A stretch of DNA of 64,000 nt from an uncultured Helicobacteraceae bacterium (GCA_944323885.1 CALUUD010000002.1:595308-659307), one strand, 5' to 3'. Positions 46,409 to 56,819 are shown, numbered from the stretch's first letter. Made by a program: numbers and translations. Notes: generated by a model from the letters alone, not told the origin.

Positions 46409-47740
46409 TTAATAATTTTTTACTTCTGTAATATTTTTTATAATATCTAAAAAGTTTGGAAATGATACATCTATACAATCAGAATCTACAATATTTACAC
46501 CATATAAAATTCCAAGTATTGCAAAACTCATAGCAATTCTATGATCTCCATAGCTATTTATGGATATAGTTTTATCTATTATATTTATACCACCATCAAT
46601 AATAAATCCATCATCTAATTCTTCACATTTAACTCCAAATAACCTAAGACCTTCTAATGTTGTCTTTATCCTATCGCTCTCTTTAAAGCGCAATTCTCCT
46701 GCATTTATAACTTTACTAACACCATTTGCACATGCAAAAGCAATAGCTAGAGCTGGAATTTCATCTATAAGCCATGATATATTAGAATCTATAGTAATTG
46801 CATTTAGTTTATTATTTTGCACAACAATATCACCTATATTTTCATATTGGCTACTTTTAACTTCTATACTAATATTAACACCCATTTTTTGCAATATATA
46901 AAATGCCTCAATTCTAGTTGGATTTAATAAAATATTCTTTAATACAATTTTTGCACCTTTTGATATAGCAGCAAGGACTGCAAAATAAAATGCACTTGAA
47001 GGGTCAGATGGGATTGTAATATCAAGAAAATTTAAAGGTGTTTTATCTGAATATATGGTTATTTCATCATTACTAATATCTATATTTGCACCCATTCCAA
47101 GCAATATATTTTCACTATGATCTCTACTTTTTGAAATTTCACTAAACTTGCTTACACCTTCTATCTGTATTGCAGATAGAAGCAATGCACTTTTTACTTG
47201 TGCTGATGATATGCCACTAAAGTATTCAAATGGTTTTAATAGCGAACCATTAATACAAACTGGAGCAAATGCATTATTACATCTTGAGGTAATATTAGCA
47301 CCAATACTGACCAAAGGCTTGATTACTCGATCCATTGGTCTAGAATTCAAATATTTATCTCCACTTAATATAAATTGCCCTTTATTTGGTGCTAATAAAC
47401 CCATATAAAGCCTCATTGCTGTTCCTGCATTACCACAGTAAAGAATATCTGTTGGCTCATTTATGCCATTTTTTGGATCTAAATACATCTCCTTACTATT
47501 TTTAATAGATTCAATATCATTTATATTGCCATTAGAATCTACCACATCTAATCCAAGTTGAATAGCTATCTTTAGCGTATTAAGAGTATCTTCGCCAAAT
47601 AAATAATTTGCAATTCTACTTTTTTTGTTACTAAGAAAGGAAAATATAACACTTCTATGGGATATAGATTTATCTGCAGCAATAGAATCTATACATAAAT
47701 CTAAAATGCATGAAGAAGGTGAAATCTCCGTATTTCTCAT
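46409..47740 (-). CDS. aroA: 5-enolpyruvylshikimate-3-phosphate synthase
   Basis: A 443-residue shikimate-pathway enzyme. KSISHRSVIFSFLSNKKS, LYCGNAGTAMRLYMGLLA (PEP/glyphosate site), GDKYLNSRPMDRVIKPL, SKSRDHSENILLGMGA and RFKESDRIKTTLEGLRLFG are in order. The active-site loop has LYCGNAGTAMR with Ala at the residue after the Gly, as in class I-like forms. Overlaps pheT by 4 bases. Confidence 0.96.
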   Translation of the reverse strand: MRNTEISPSSCILDLCIDSIAADKSISHRSVIFSFLSNKKSRIANYLFGEDTLNTLKIAIQLGLDVVDSNGNINDIESIKNSKEMYLDPKNGINEPTDILYCGNAGTAMRLYMGLLAPNKGQFILSGDKYLNSRPMDRVIKPLVSIGANITSRCNNAFAPVCINGSLLKPFEYFSGISSAQVKSALLLSAIQIEGVSKFSEISKSRDHSENILLGMGANIDISNDEITIYSDKTPLNFLDITIPSDPSSAFYFAVLAAISKGAKIVLKNILLNPTRIEAFYILQKMGVNISIEVKSSQYENIGDIVVQNNKLNAITIDSNISWLIDEIPALAIAFACANGVSKVINAGELRFKESDRIKTTLEGLRLFGVKCEELDDGFIIDGGINIIDKTISINSYGDHRIAMSFAILGILYGVNIVDSDCIDVSFPNFLDIIKNITEVKNY

Positions 47741-50088
47741 CTAAGTTCAGCTCCAAACTTATCAAACAGTACTTTAACTATATTGTCGATTTTTAATTCA
47801 TCTTCACTTAATGTTTTATCCAATGATTGAAATACAATTCTAAAACTTAAACTAATTTTATCTCCAAAATCATCATTCTTATATACATCAAGAGGAATAA
47901 TAGATTTAATATTTTCAAATTTTTTACTTAAAATTTCTTCTTTTATCTTAGAAAACTCTATATTTTTATCAACCAAAACTGTAATATCTCTTTGCGATGA
48001 TTGAAATTTAGAAAACTCTTTAAATTCTATAATATTGCTAACATTTAACAACTTATCAAAATAAATTTCACATATAAAAGTATCTTCACTAATATCAAGC
48101 CTGTTTGCAATAAATGGATTTATTTTGCCCATCAAGCCTATTTTGATTCCATTTTTTATAATTTTTGCACATATGTTTTTATGATAAAGCACATTTGCAT
48201 TAGTTGATTCTAATAAAAAACTGCCAATAATATCTCCTATAGTATATGCAAAACTATGAAAATTCCATAATTCACCCTTTGGATTTGGATATGCAGGATC
48301 TACTTTATTGCCACTTACAACAAAGGCCAAAGATTGCGATTCTATTCGTTTTGAATTATAAATGCTACCCATTTCAAATAATCTAATTGATGTGTAACCA
48401 TAATTTTTATTTCTTAAGACACTATCAAGCATAGCAGGCAATAAAGAACTTCGCAATGTATCTAAATCACTATTAATTGGATTTGTTATTTCAAGATTAT
48501 CATCTAATACATCATATCCATAAGATTGTAAAATTTCTTTTTTATAAAATATATAATGCAAACATTCAAAAAATCTATTTGCAGTTGCCTTATTAGCAAT
48601 AAATCGTTTGAACTTATATAAATTATAATTAATGTCAATATTCCTAAATTGTATAAAATTTTGTGGAATAGATACAACCTTATCAATACCTCTAAGTCTT
48701 AATATCTCCTCTGCAACATCTTGTAGACTATGTATATCTTGCCTGTATAAAGGTGGATTTAAAGCAATAAAACTATCATCTGCAGCAGAATTAATAACAA
48801 ATCCAATCTTTTTTAACAAATCTGTAATTTCTTCATGCTTTATATCATTTCCTATTATTCTACTAATATCATCAAAGCTGCAATCAATTCTAACAGGGGA
48901 ATAATCTTGAATAACATCCTGGGATGATGAGTAAATCACACTATCTGACATATCACTTAAAAGATTGCATAAAAATTCTACACCCTCTTTTACAAGGGGA
49001 GAACTTCCCCTCTTGCTTAAATATAATATTTTTGAGTCAATATTAATCTTATTGTCAAACACAATCTCTGATATGTGAGTTGCAGGGATGAAGCTAGATT
49101 CAAAAACAACAAGAGTAGAATCTTGATTTGCAATACTTTTTTTATTACTATCAATACCAATATCATACAACTTCTCATCACCGCAATATACACTCTCAAT
49201 TCCTCTAGAATCCTTTTTAATGCTTATATGAATTTTTTTATTTTCATTTGAAAGTTCACTATCATAACTATCAAACTTATAAGCATTAACTATCACACCT
49301 GTCATATACATAGCAAATTCTAGTAAATTTTGTAATGCATCATCCTTTAGATTATCACAAATTGCAAGTGAAATTTGTGTAGCTATGTCAACATACAATT
49401 TATCCAATTTTGCAACTTTGTAGCAAAGCGATGATTGTATGGAACTATCAAATGAAATATGCAATATTCTACCTATACCTGGAGTAATCTCACTTTTTAA
49501 TTCTCTTTCTTTGTTTGCATAAAATTTAAGATTAAGTGCTGCAGATAAATCTCGTGCAATACCTATCAAACTAAACCAATCACCCCTATTTGGAGTAACA
49601 CTAACTTCAAAAATAATATCATTAAATAAATCATATTTGCAAAGTTCCTTGCCAAGCTCTAATTCACCTATACTAGAATCTAGAACCAAAATTCCATCAT
49701 TTATCTTTGGCATCCCAATCTCTAAACTAGAACATATCATACCATGACTATCTACACCCCTTAAGGTACTTTTTTTGATTTCTAGCTTATCAAGCTTTGC
49801 ACCAATTAAAGCAACGGGAACAAATTGATCCTTTGCTACATTTTTAGCTCCACATACAATCTGAAGAATTTCAGATCCTATATCTACTTTACAAATATTT
49901 AATTTATCTGCATCTGGATGTTTTATCTTTTCAATAACATACCCAACAACAACCTTATTTGGAACTCTTAATATTTGTCTATTCTCAACTTCTAAACCTA
50001 TATCATTTAATGTCTTACAAAGTGTTTCATTGTCTATATGAGAAATATCAATAAATTTAGATATTAAACTTCTGCTAAATTTCATCAA
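47737..50088 (-). CDS. pheT: Phenylalanyl-tRNA synthetase beta subunit
   Basis: 783 residues: N-terminal EMAP/tRNA-binding fold ([16 protein letters not shown]), B3/B4 editing region, B5 domain (about 390-470), catalytic-like core, and a C-terminal ferredoxin-fold anticodon-binding domain ([21 protein letters not shown]). Works as an alpha2-beta2 tetramer with PheS, whose gene overlaps by 4 bases. Confidence 0.97.
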   Translation of the reverse strand: MMKFSRSLISKFIDISHIDNETLCKTLNDIGLEVENRQILRVPNKVVVGYVIEKIKHPDADKLNICKVDIGSEILQIVCGAKNVAKDQFVPVALIGAKLDKLEIKKSTLRGVDSHGMICSSLEIGMPKINDGILVLDSSIGELELGKELCKYDLFNDIIFEVSVTPNRGDWFSLIGIARDLSAALNLKFYANKERELKSEITPGIGRILHISFDSSIQSSLCYKVAKLDKLYVDIATQISLAICDNLKDDALQNLLEFAMYMTGVIVNAYKFDSYDSELSNENKKIHISIKKDSRGIESVYCGDEKLYDIGIDSNKKSIANQDSTLVVFESSFIPATHISEIVFDNKINIDSKILYLSKRGSSPLVKEGVEFLCNLLSDMSDSVIYSSSQDVIQDYSPVRIDCSFDDISRIIGNDIKHEEITDLLKKIGFVINSAADDSFIALNPPLYRQDIHSLQDVAEEILRLRGIDKVVSIPQNFIQFRNIDINYNLYKFKRFIANKATANRFFECLHYIFYKKEILQSYGYDVLDDNLEITNPINSDLDTLRSSLLPAMLDSVLRNKNYGYTSIRLFEMGSIYNSKRIESQSLAFVVSGNKVDPAYPNPKGELWNFHSFAYTIGDIIGSFLLESTNANVLYHKNICAKIIKNGIKIGLMGKINPFIANRLDISEDTFICEIYFDKLLNVSNIIEFKEFSKFQSSQRDITVLVDKNIEFSKIKEEILSKKFENIKSIIPLDVYKNDDFGDKISLSFRIVFQSLDKTLSEDELKIDNIVKVLFDKFGAELR

Positions 50089-51083
50089 AATTGCTCCAGT
50101 AATCTTAAATCTGTTTCAAAAAATGATCTTAGATCATTTACACCATATAAAAGCATAGCAAAACGCTCTACTCCTAATCCAAATGCATAACCACTAACAT
50201 CTTTTAAGCCAACTGCTTTAAATACATTATCATCTACAACACCACAACCTAAAACTTCAAGCCAGCCGGTATTTGAACAAACCCTGCAACCTAAACCATT
50301 ACAAAATATACAGCTAATATCTACTTCTGCACTTGGCTCTGTGAATGGGAAAAAACTAGAGCGAAATCTAACCTTAATATCTCCAAACATATATGTAAGA
50401 AAATCTTCTAAAATGTATTTTAAATTTGCAAAATTAATCTCTTTGCTATTATCTACAACAAGACCTTCTACTTGATGAAACATCGGAGAATGTGTCATAT
50501 CATAGTCTCTTCTAAATACAGCACCAGGGCTAATTATTCTAATTGGCAACTTTTCTTCTTCCATTGTTCTAATTTGGACAGGAGAAGTATGTGGTCTAAG
50601 CAACATGCCATCATTAAAATAAAATGTATCTTGCATATCTCTTGCAGGATGAAATTTTGGTAAATTCAATGCTTCAAAACTATGAAAATCATCTTCTACA
50701 AGCGGTCCATACTTTAAAGAAAAATTCATACCAACAAAATAATCAATAATTCTATCAAATGTAATATTTATGGGATGACCATATGTTGGAGACAAAACGG
50801 AATTAAATAAGCTAACATCTATCTTTTGAGATTCTATTTTTTGATTAAACTCAAACTCTTCAAGCTCGTTTTTTTTTGTAGTCAATAAAGATTCTATATT
50901 CTGCTTTACTTTGTTTAACTCTTTTGCCAATTGTTTTTTTTCATCATCAGCAATATTCTTTAAAGCGCTAAATTCGCTTGTAAGCAACCCTTTTTTACCA
51001 AAAACCTTTAGACGCAATGCTTCTAAATCTCTAATTTGTTTACATTGAGTTATTTCTTGCAATATATTACTTACCCATTCCAA
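50085..51083 (-). CDS. pheS: Phenylalanyl-tRNA synthetase alpha subunit
   Basis: A 332-residue class II synthetase subunit: N-terminal coiled coil (about residues 40-95), then motif 2 [44 protein letters not shown] and motif 3 [22 protein letters not shown] cysteine-rich [24 protein letters not shown] insert near 260-285 is typical of Campylobacterota-type PheS. First gene of pheS-pheT-aroA-ispH. Confidence 0.97.
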   Translation of the reverse strand: MEWVSNILQEITQCKQIRDLEALRLKVFGKKGLLTSEFSALKNIADDEKKQLAKELNKVKQNIESLLTTKKNELEEFEFNQKIESQKIDVSLFNSVLSPTYGHPINITFDRIIDYFVGMNFSLKYGPLVEDDFHSFEALNLPKFHPARDMQDTFYFNDGMLLRPHTSPVQIRTMEEEKLPIRIISPGAVFRRDYDMTHSPMFHQVEGLVVDNSKEINFANLKYILEDFLTYMFGDIKVRFRSSFFPFTEPSAEVDISCIFCNGLGCRVCSNTGWLEVLGCGVVDDNVFKAVGLKDVSGYAFGLGVERFAMLLYGVNDLRSFFETDLRLLEQF

Positions 51084-51257
51084 AATATAATACCTTTAAT
51101 TTATTTTAATCTTATTATAGTTTGTAATTGTATTGAATTTTTTTAAATTTATAGATTTTATTTTAAAGTTTTAATGTTTCGATCCAATTTAAATATTGTT
51201 TTAAAACTATTAAAAATATATAATTGCTAGTTTTATAAAATTAATAGCAAATTACTC

Positions 51258-51263
51258 TATAAT
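51258..51263 (+). promoter_or_regulatory. -10 element for the secreted protein/OMP pair
   Basis: A perfect TATAAT 18 bases before the ATG at 51281, followed by AAGGA. The 197-base gap behind pheS otherwise shows only A/T-rich DNA. No clear -35. Confidence 0.4.
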
Positions 51264-51280
51264 AAGGATTTCTTAATATA

Positions 51281-51883
51281 ATGAAATATAGTGTTTTTAA
51301 GATTGTTATAACAATAACAATAATAATCAATCTTTCGTATGCATTCAATTTTGATTTTGTAGATGCTAGAAAAAAGGGGTATAGTGATACAGAAATATTA
51401 GACTATGTATCAAAGAATTTTAATCAATACGATATAGCAAGTGTAAGACAAGCCGGACTTAGTGATACAGAAATAGTTGATTTCTTCATTCAAAAAGATT
51501 CTGTAAATTCACAGTTAGCAAACTTAACAAGAGGGAGCTTTAAAAAAATTCAACCAAGCAAGATTAAAGTATACCCTGAAGAAATATCTTCACGACTTGC
51601 ACTTGGATGTATGGTTTATACAGGAAGAATGAGACAGCAGGATGGATGGAGTCATATAGCAAAATTAACAGATTTTGCAATTGCAATATACACAGCTGCA
51701 TATCTCAAAGAGGCAAATTATTTTGACATCAATAATAGCGAGGGCGTAAGCCTAAAGGATATATGCGTTGCTTGGATTGACAAACTAAAAACACAAGAAG
51801 AAATAAATAAATTATATGCATTATCGCTAGTAAATGAAATAAATAAATTAGTAAAGCAAAAAAAATCACTTATTTTAGACTAA
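51281..51883 (+). CDS. Secreted protein with tandem GYSDTEI-type motifs, unknown function
   Basis: A 200-residue protein with a Sec signal peptide (about residues 1-22, ending SYA). Two copies of a short helical unit follow: ARKKGYSDTEILDYVSK and VRQAGLSDTEIVDFFIQ, about 24 residues apart. Such AxxxGYSxxEI units occur in many bacterial and phage proteins as helical capping motifs. The rest (about 95-200) is helical with one Cys and no motif I know. It is 50 bases upstream of the His-rich outer-membrane protein on the same strand, so a shared function in the envelope is possible but unproven. Confidence 0.75.
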   Translation: MKYSVFKIVITITIIINLSYAFNFDFVDARKKGYSDTEILDYVSKNFNQYDIASVRQAGLSDTEIVDFFIQKDSVNSQLANLTRGSFKKIQPSKIKVYPEEISSRLALGCMVYTGRMRQQDGWSHIAKLTDFAIAIYTAAYLKEANYFDINNSEGVSLKDICVAWIDKLKTQEEINKLYALSLVNEINKLVKQKKSLILD

Positions 51884-51933
51884 ATCCATCTACTCATAAA
51901 AGAAAATTTATATACACTATAAGGAGAAATGTA

Positions 51934-53271
51934 TTGAAACATGTAATACTTAGTATCATTGCATTAGTAATGTTAAATGCAAATGAACTGAAACCAAATG
52001 ATAACAATGAAAGACAAAATAAGCCACAAGAAGAGAACGAAACAGAATTGCAACCCATACTTTCACCATTAAAACTGTTATTAGAAGATGATAGACAAGA
52101 AGAAAAAGCAGAATCAAACACGCACGCCCATTCACATAATCATAGCCATGATGAAGTAAAGCAATATGACTTCTATGGACACATTGGAGTCTTTAATAAA
52201 ACAAACCTTGGAAAGACAAGAGATAATTACAATAATTTTAGTGCATCCATTGGGCTTGGATATAATATACAAGATATATTATTTTTTGAACTAGGCGTAT
52301 ATGCTGCTACGCCTCTTTATGAATATCCAAAATATAATGCAACAGACAATTATATAAATAAAAAATTCCTTACAAATACAGCATATATAAAATATGTTAC
52401 AGATAACTTTTTTAATATTCAAGCTGGAAGATACCATGAAGATAGAGATTGGCTTAGACATTACATACAGGGTGTAGGTGTTGATATACAATACGGCAAC
52501 TTCAAGATATGGGCAAACTGGGTTGATGAACAGGCTCATGCAAATAGAGAACATATAACAGATTTTGATGTATATAAAAATGCCTATGATGATGAATTTT
52601 TGTGGGCAGGTGGATTAGTATTAGATGCACCATTTCTTACCATATCACCATATTATTATGCTATGAATAACTTTTTCTGGAGTGTAGGTGGAAAACTAGA
52701 ATCTGCCCTAAAAAATAACAACGGTTGGGGATATAATACAATACTGCACTATGTTTATTTAAAATCTAAAATAAGCAATATTGACAATAATCATTCACAT
52801 GATCACTCACATTCTAATTTAAATGGAGATAGTCATATAGTTTGGCTTGATCAAGAAATTAAATATTCATTTGATAATGGCTCTATAATGTTTGGTGGGG
52901 GTTATATACAAGTATGGAAATCGTATTTTGAGTTATCAAGTATAGGAAATATGTCAAGATTTGAGACACATAGTCACAATGAATATAATGTAATAGAACC
53001 AGGTGGAATTGATAGTGGCATCAATACATCAAATATGTTTAATGCAAATACAAAAACTTTCTATGGTTTTGTTGGCACAGAGATAAAAGATGTTGCATTA
53101 ATGGTACTTGGAAGAAATTCTAAAGGAGATAGCATAAGACAAGATGCCTACTCATTAGGCTTTAGGTGGAATATAATGCTTGGAGTTAGCATAGGTGGAA
53201 TAGGGACATATATGATAGAAAACAAGAAAAACTTAAGCTTTGTAAAGGGTTATATAGAATTTAAAATTTAG
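51934..53271 (+). CDS. Histidine-rich outer-membrane beta-barrel (Hof-like)
   Basis: A 445-residue protein with a signal peptide (about 1-17), then a Pro/Glu/Asn-rich linker, a His cluster (His64, 66, 68, 70, 72 in THAHSHNHSHDE), and a barrel of alternating aromatic/polar strands to the end. A second His cluster (His287, 289, 291, 293) and a third (His346, 348) lie in predicted loops. The strand pattern FNIQAGRYHEDRDWLRHYIQGV recalls Helicobacter outer membrane proteins of the Hof type. Three loops of HxH repeats suggest binding of nickel, zinc or similar metal at the surface or periplasmic side. It starts with TTG at 51934 behind AAGGAG. No TonB-box plug domain is visible, so it is porin-like rather than a TonB-dependent receptor. 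Confidence 0.78.
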   Translation: MKHVILSIIALVMLNANELKPNDNNERQNKPQEENETELQPILSPLKLLLEDDRQEEKAESNTHAHSHNHSHDEVKQYDFYGHIGVFNKTNLGKTRDNYNNFSASIGLGYNIQDILFFELGVYAATPLYEYPKYNATDNYINKKFLTNTAYIKYVTDNFFNIQAGRYHEDRDWLRHYIQGVGVDIQYGNFKIWANWVDEQAHANREHITDFDVYKNAYDDEFLWAGGLVLDAPFLTISPYYYAMNNFFWSVGGKLESALKNNNGWGYNTILHYVYLKSKISNIDNNHSHDHSHSNLNGDSHIVWLDQEIKYSFDNGSIMFGGGYIQVWKSYFELSSIGNMSRFETHSHNEYNVIEPGGIDSGINTSNMFNANTKTFYGFVGTEIKDVALMVLGRNSKGDSIRQDAYSLGFRWNIMLGVSIGGIGTYMIENKKNLSFVKGYIEFKI

Positions 53272-53273
53272 CA

Positions 53274-53301
53274 TTTTATGGTGAAGTTTCTCACTATAAA
53301 A
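53274..53301 (+). terminator. Terminator hairpin after the His-rich OMP gene
   Basis: An 11-bp stem with one G-T pair (TTTTATGGTGA / TCACTATAAAA) and a 6-base loop begins 2 bases after the stop codon; an ACATTTTTTAT stretch follows 10 bases later. Confidence 0.55.
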
Positions 53302-53440
53302 TTAAATTAACATTTTTTATACTCTAGTAAGTATATCGATGTTACGGATTTATAATAGTTTTATTAATACAGAAATCTAAAAAAGCATGATTTATATGAA
53401 ATAATAAATACTATATTTCATATTAAATGAAAAATTATTG

Positions 53441-54265
53441 TTAATATTGCAAATAATATTTTACATAGATCTTAAGTTTAGTTTTAGTAGTTGGGCGAGG
53501 GTAATCTTTGTATGCTATTTGTATGACAGTAAGTGTATTTTTATCAAGTATCATAGATTTTGTTTCTTGTATAATTTTTAAATCACTAATATTACCATTT
53601 GGATATAAATAAAATTCAACAGCGTTTGTTCCTTGCTGTCCTAAATACCCAGCATCTGGTGGATAACCTCTTCTGCTTAAATGATATTGAGTAATGCGAC
53701 CTATGTCTCGTAAATTATTTATAATAAAGTCTTGCTCAGCATCACCATAATCTCCCAATTCATCCCCATATAATTGTATTATTTCATCTTGCATATCTCT
53801 TGGTAATGATTGAAGTTTTCTAGATATGCTAGTAGACATAGTATCTTTGGCAGTTTGAGCTGTATTAATAGAATCTAAAGGGTTAAACAGCTTTAGATTT
53901 GATAAATCATATGAATCATGTTGAGAAGTTGGAGGTGGTGCAATATCTTTTGGAGTATCTTCAATATTTATATGATTTGTTGTTTTTGATGAAGGTGATG
54001 GTTTTTTTTGCAAAGAAGATGGTGTATCATTTTGATGCATTGATGAATTAGTTGTTTTAGGATGCATAATTGGAGTATTTTCTTTTAGCATACTATCTTT
54101 TTTTGCTATATCTCCACCACGCTTAAATGCAAGCTTAACTTTTTTATTATTATCTATGTCTTGTTTATCTATTTTAGAGATAAAACTATAAAACAAAATA
54201 CCAATAATAATATGCACTAAAACAGAAATGATAAAAAAAACTAAATAGTACCTAACCTTATTCAT
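53441..54265 (-). CDS. TonB-like energy-transducer protein
   Basis: A 274-residue protein with one N-terminal membrane helix (about residues 6-30), a Ser/Thr/Pro/Lys-rich periplasmic spacer (about 50-115; KPSPSS, PPPTSQ) and a C-terminal TonB-like domain from about 190 (HLSRRGYPPDAGYLGQQG, VEFYLYPNGNISDLKIIQETK, KLKIYVKYYLQY). TonB passes proton-motive energy to outer-membrane receptors; no exbB/exbD is nearby. It overlaps the fliO gene by 8 bases, as the last gene of the run, which recalls the H. pylori block around HP0582-HP0585. Confidence 0.85.
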   Translation of the reverse strand: MNKVRYYLVFFIISVLVHIIIGILFYSFISKIDKQDIDNNKKVKLAFKRGGDIAKKDSMLKENTPIMHPKTTNSSMHQNDTPSSLQKKPSPSSKTTNHINIEDTPKDIAPPPTSQHDSYDLSNLKLFNPLDSINTAQTAKDTMSTSISRKLQSLPRDMQDEIIQLYGDELGDYGDAEQDFIINNLRDIGRITQYHLSRRGYPPDAGYLGQQGTNAVEFYLYPNGNISDLKIIQETKSMILDKNTLTVIQIAYKDYPRPTTKTKLKIYVKYYLQY

Positions 54266-55157
54266 CTTTATAGTCTTTAAGAATAAATGGTAGCTGTATC
54301 TCTTTTTTCTCTAATATCTTTTTAAAATCTATATCATTAGTATCACCAAATTCATCATTGCTAATGCGATCAATTAAAAAACTATTATGTTGACCAATGA
54401 ACATTAAATATTTATAATCTTTACTATTGATGATAATAATTTTATTATTTTGATCTATATTTATAACATTACCAATATCAATACTAGAAATACTATAATC
54501 ATCCATATTATTAAACAAATTTTCATTACTTGTATATTTTTGTTTTACTTTATTATTATTTTTAAAATATGAAAATTCATAATTAGCTTTAATTTTAATT
54601 TGTCTCTTTATAATAATTAGTGCTATTAACAATACAGACAATACTAAAATAACAGATACATATCTCCATGTTTCAAGCTCTAATGGTGACTTTGGGGTAA
54701 TATAATTATTACTTTTATCTGTATTGGATTTTATTGCACTAATTGCCCCTTCTAATGAGGATGTTGTAGATGTTGCATTGGTAATTAAGCTAGATGAAAT
54801 ACTTGTATTTTTTGTAACAATAATTTTTAAGATTCTATTTGAATTCAAAACATCAACTTTATAATTCATTGCAAAGTTATTTGTAGCAAAAATAATATAC
54901 AAATCATCTAGCTTTTGAAAAATTTCAACTTGCTTGATCAAATTTGTATTTTGCATCACTTTTTTATGATTAAATTGCACATCTTTTAATATTACGGCAC
55001 CAAATGTATCGGTATCTTCTCTTGAAACTTTACTATTAAATGCAGAATCCAATAAAAAAATAATTTCTATTTTATTAGATTCTGATGATATATGAAAATC
55101 TTTTATGCTTAAAGCAAATAATAATAATGGGGAAAATATACATATCAATAATCGCAT
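54258..55157 (-). CDS. fliO: Probable FliO flagellar export protein
   Basis: A 299-residue protein with a signal peptide (about 1-16), a periplasmic part, one membrane helix near residues 168-190 (YVSVILVLSVLLIALIIIK), and a cytoplasmic domain with the FliO-like strand pattern SIDIGNVINIDQNNKIIIINSKDYKYLMFIGQHNSFLID. FliO helps assemble the FliP ring of the flagellar export gate. In H. pylori HP0583 next to fliN has been described as FliO; this gene has the same topology and place. Large N-terminal periplasmic region distinguishes it from the short E. coli protein. Confidence 0.75.
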   Translation of the reverse strand: MRLLICIFSPLLLFALSIKDFHISSESNKIEIIFLLDSAFNSKVSREDTDTFGAVILKDVQFNHKKVMQNTNLIKQVEIFQKLDDLYIIFATNNFAMNYKVDVLNSNRILKIIVTKNTSISSSLITNATSTTSSLEGAISAIKSNTDKSNNYITPKSPLELETWRYVSVILVLSVLLIALIIIKRQIKIKANYEFSYFKNNNKVKQKYTSNENLFNNMDDYSISSIDIGNVINIDQNNKIIIINSKDYKYLMFIGQHNSFLIDRISNDEFGDTNDIDFKKILEKKEIQLPFILKDYKDE

Positions 55158-55168
55158 ACTACTAGAAT

Positions 55169-55522
55169 TTATGATTTATCTTTTGTTAAATAATAAATTA
55201 TTGCATTAGAATCCAAAATTTCATTTATCCTAATTGCAAGACTTTTTTCATACACCATAACCTCGCCCTTGCCAATTATTCTATCATTTACAAAAACTTC
55301 AACACTCTCACCTGCTGGTTTCTGCAAGTCTATAACAGTACCCTTGTCAAATTTTAAAATCTCTGCAATTGTAACTTTTGTGCTGCCAAGCTCAGACTTA
55401 AAGGTTATATCCATATCAAGAAGTCCAGAATAACTCTCCATCATATCTTGAAGATATTTTGCTAATTCAATATCTTTTGGATTATGAACCAATCTATCAT
55501 CTAAGATATCATCTTTAGCCAT
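55169..55522 (-). CDS. fliN: Flagellar motor switch protein FliN
   Basis: A 117-residue C-ring protein. The SpoA domain fills residues 35-110: LLDMDITFKSELGSTKVTIAEILKFDKGTVIDLQKPAGESVEVFVNDRIIGKGEVMV. Together with FliM and FliG it controls rotation direction. 15 bases after the CheX-like gene, 11 before fliO. Confidence 0.93.
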   Translation of the reverse strand: MAKDDILDDRLVHNPKDIELAKYLQDMMESYSGLLDMDITFKSELGSTKVTIAEILKFDKGTVIDLQKPAGESVEVFVNDRIIGKGEVMVYEKSLAIRINEILDSNAIIYYLTKDKS

Positions 55523-55537
55523 AATACTCCTCCAAAA

Positions 55538-55927
55538 TCAAATCTCATATACACTACATCTCATGTTGCCACTTCTATATCCAATACATTTGCTATAATT
55601 TAAAACCATCTTATTTCCTATAAATTCTGGAATACCAAGCTTTAGTATATTTCCACTTTCTTCATATAAAACCTTTACTTTACCAATAATCATATTAGAT
55701 ATTTCCTTTGCAATATCAATCAAAATTTCGTCACTTGGATCATTCTCAAGCAAAAAATCCTTAGCAAACTGCATAAGAAGTGGCTTATTGCAAACAATAA
55801 AGAAAGTTTTAGAATCTAGCATAATTTTTGATATAAATGACTTTTTTAAAGGATATTTATCTATGACCATAGGAATATTCATTGTATTTTTTATTGTAAA
55901 TAAAAGCGCATCCTGCAATATCTCCAT
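55538..55927 (-). CDS. CheX-like protein (CheC/CheX/FliY fold)
   Basis: A 129-residue protein. The central helix DEILIDIAKEISNMIIGKVKVLYEE contains the ExxN pattern (EISN) of the CheX/CheC phosphatase active site, and the N-terminal half MDSKTFFIVCNKPLLMQFAKDFL suits the same fold. CheX dephosphorylates CheY-P or a related regulator. Location just upstream of fliN supports a chemotaxis or switch role. Only one ExxN helix is seen, as in CheX. The family call is by motif and size. Confidence 0.65.
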   Translation of the reverse strand: MEILQDALLFTIKNTMNIPMVIDKYPLKKSFISKIMLDSKTFFIVCNKPLLMQFAKDFLLENDPSDEILIDIAKEISNMIIGKVKVLYEESGNILKLGIPEFIGNKMVLNYSKCIGYRSGNMRCSVYEI

Positions 55928-55945
55928 TATAATGGCCCTTAAAAA

Positions 55946-56581
55946 TTATTTCTTTAATTTAGAATTATAAATGCAATAATCATAAACAAAGCATTCATAG
56001 CATTGTGGCTTTAATGCTTTACAAATATACCTACCAAATAATACAAAACCTTGATGCAAAATATGTCTATTATGTTTGAATATCTTATTTAGATCTTTTT
56101 CTGTTTCTTCTACATTTTTTGCCTTGCTTAACCCTAAGCGATGAGAAACTCTAAATACATGGGTATCAACAGCCATAAGATTTTCATTGTTATATTCTAG
56201 CAAAACAACATTTGCAGTCTTTTGACCTACACCTGATAGTGTTTTTAACTGATCTCTATCAAGCGGAATCTTGCCACCAAATTCATTCATAACTTGATTT
56301 GCAAGATTTATAATATTTTTTGATTTATTGTTAAAAAACGAGCAGGTAGAAATTAGAGCTTTAACATCATCAATAGAAGCTTTTGACAAAGATTGTATAT
56401 CTGGATATTTTTTAAACAAAGATGGGGTTATCATATTTACCCGTTTATCAGTGCATTGTGCAGATAAAATAACACAAATCAATAATTCGTATAAATTTTT
56501 ATATTTCAATTCTGTCTTTGCATTCCTATATCTTTGGACAAATATGGATTCTATGTTTTTATATCTATCTTTCTTTGTCAA
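55946..56581 (-). CDS. nth: Endonuclease III (DNA glycosylase/AP lyase)
   Basis: A 211-residue base-excision repair enzyme for oxidised pyrimidines. Hairpin-helix-hairpin LKTLSGVGQKTANVVLLE with its catalytic Lys, the Asp in AVDTHVFRVSHRLGL, and the [4Fe-4S] ligands CKALKPQCYECFVYDYC (C-x6-C-x2-C-x5-C) are intact. It starts with TTG at 56581, 10 bases after AAGGAG in the feoA-like end. Adjacent to fliN in H. pylori too. Confidence 0.96.
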   Translation of the reverse strand: MTKKDRYKNIESIFVQRYRNAKTELKYKNLYELLICVILSAQCTDKRVNMITPSLFKKYPDIQSLSKASIDDVKALISTCSFFNNKSKNIINLANQVMNEFGGKIPLDRDQLKTLSGVGQKTANVVLLEYNNENLMAVDTHVFRVSHRLGLSKAKNVEETEKDLNKIFKHNRHILHQGFVLFGRYICKALKPQCYECFVYDYCIYNSKLKK

Positions 56582-56582
56582 A

Positions 56583-56819
56583 TTAAATAAGCTCCTTAAT
56601 GCTTACCTCTTTTGCCTCTGTCATACGTAAGGCTATTCTAGTATTATTAGCCATAATAGCAATTGTAGCTCTATCAATCGACTTTTCAAGTAAACTCGCA
56701 TGAGCACCCTCGCAAATACCTAACGCTACAAACCGCTCCCTTAAAATATCATTATTTGTATTAATCTTATTGATTTGATAGGTTTTATTATGTTTCATAT
56801 CTGCTAGAGTCATAATCAA
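56583..56819 (-). CDS. FeoA-domain protein
   Basis: A 78-residue SH3-like protein: MTLADMKHNKTYQINKI, RFVALGICEGAHASLLEKSIDRATIAIMANNTRIALRMTEAKEV covers the whole FeoA fold. FeoA domains support FeoB-mediated ferrous iron uptake or act in DtxR regulators. No feoB is beside it, so its partner is unknown. A T9 run lies just upstream (56823-56831). Confidence 0.88.
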   Translation of the reverse strand: MIMTLADMKHNKTYQINKINTNNDILRERFVALGICEGAHASLLEKSIDRATIAIMANNTRIALRMTEAKEVSIKELI

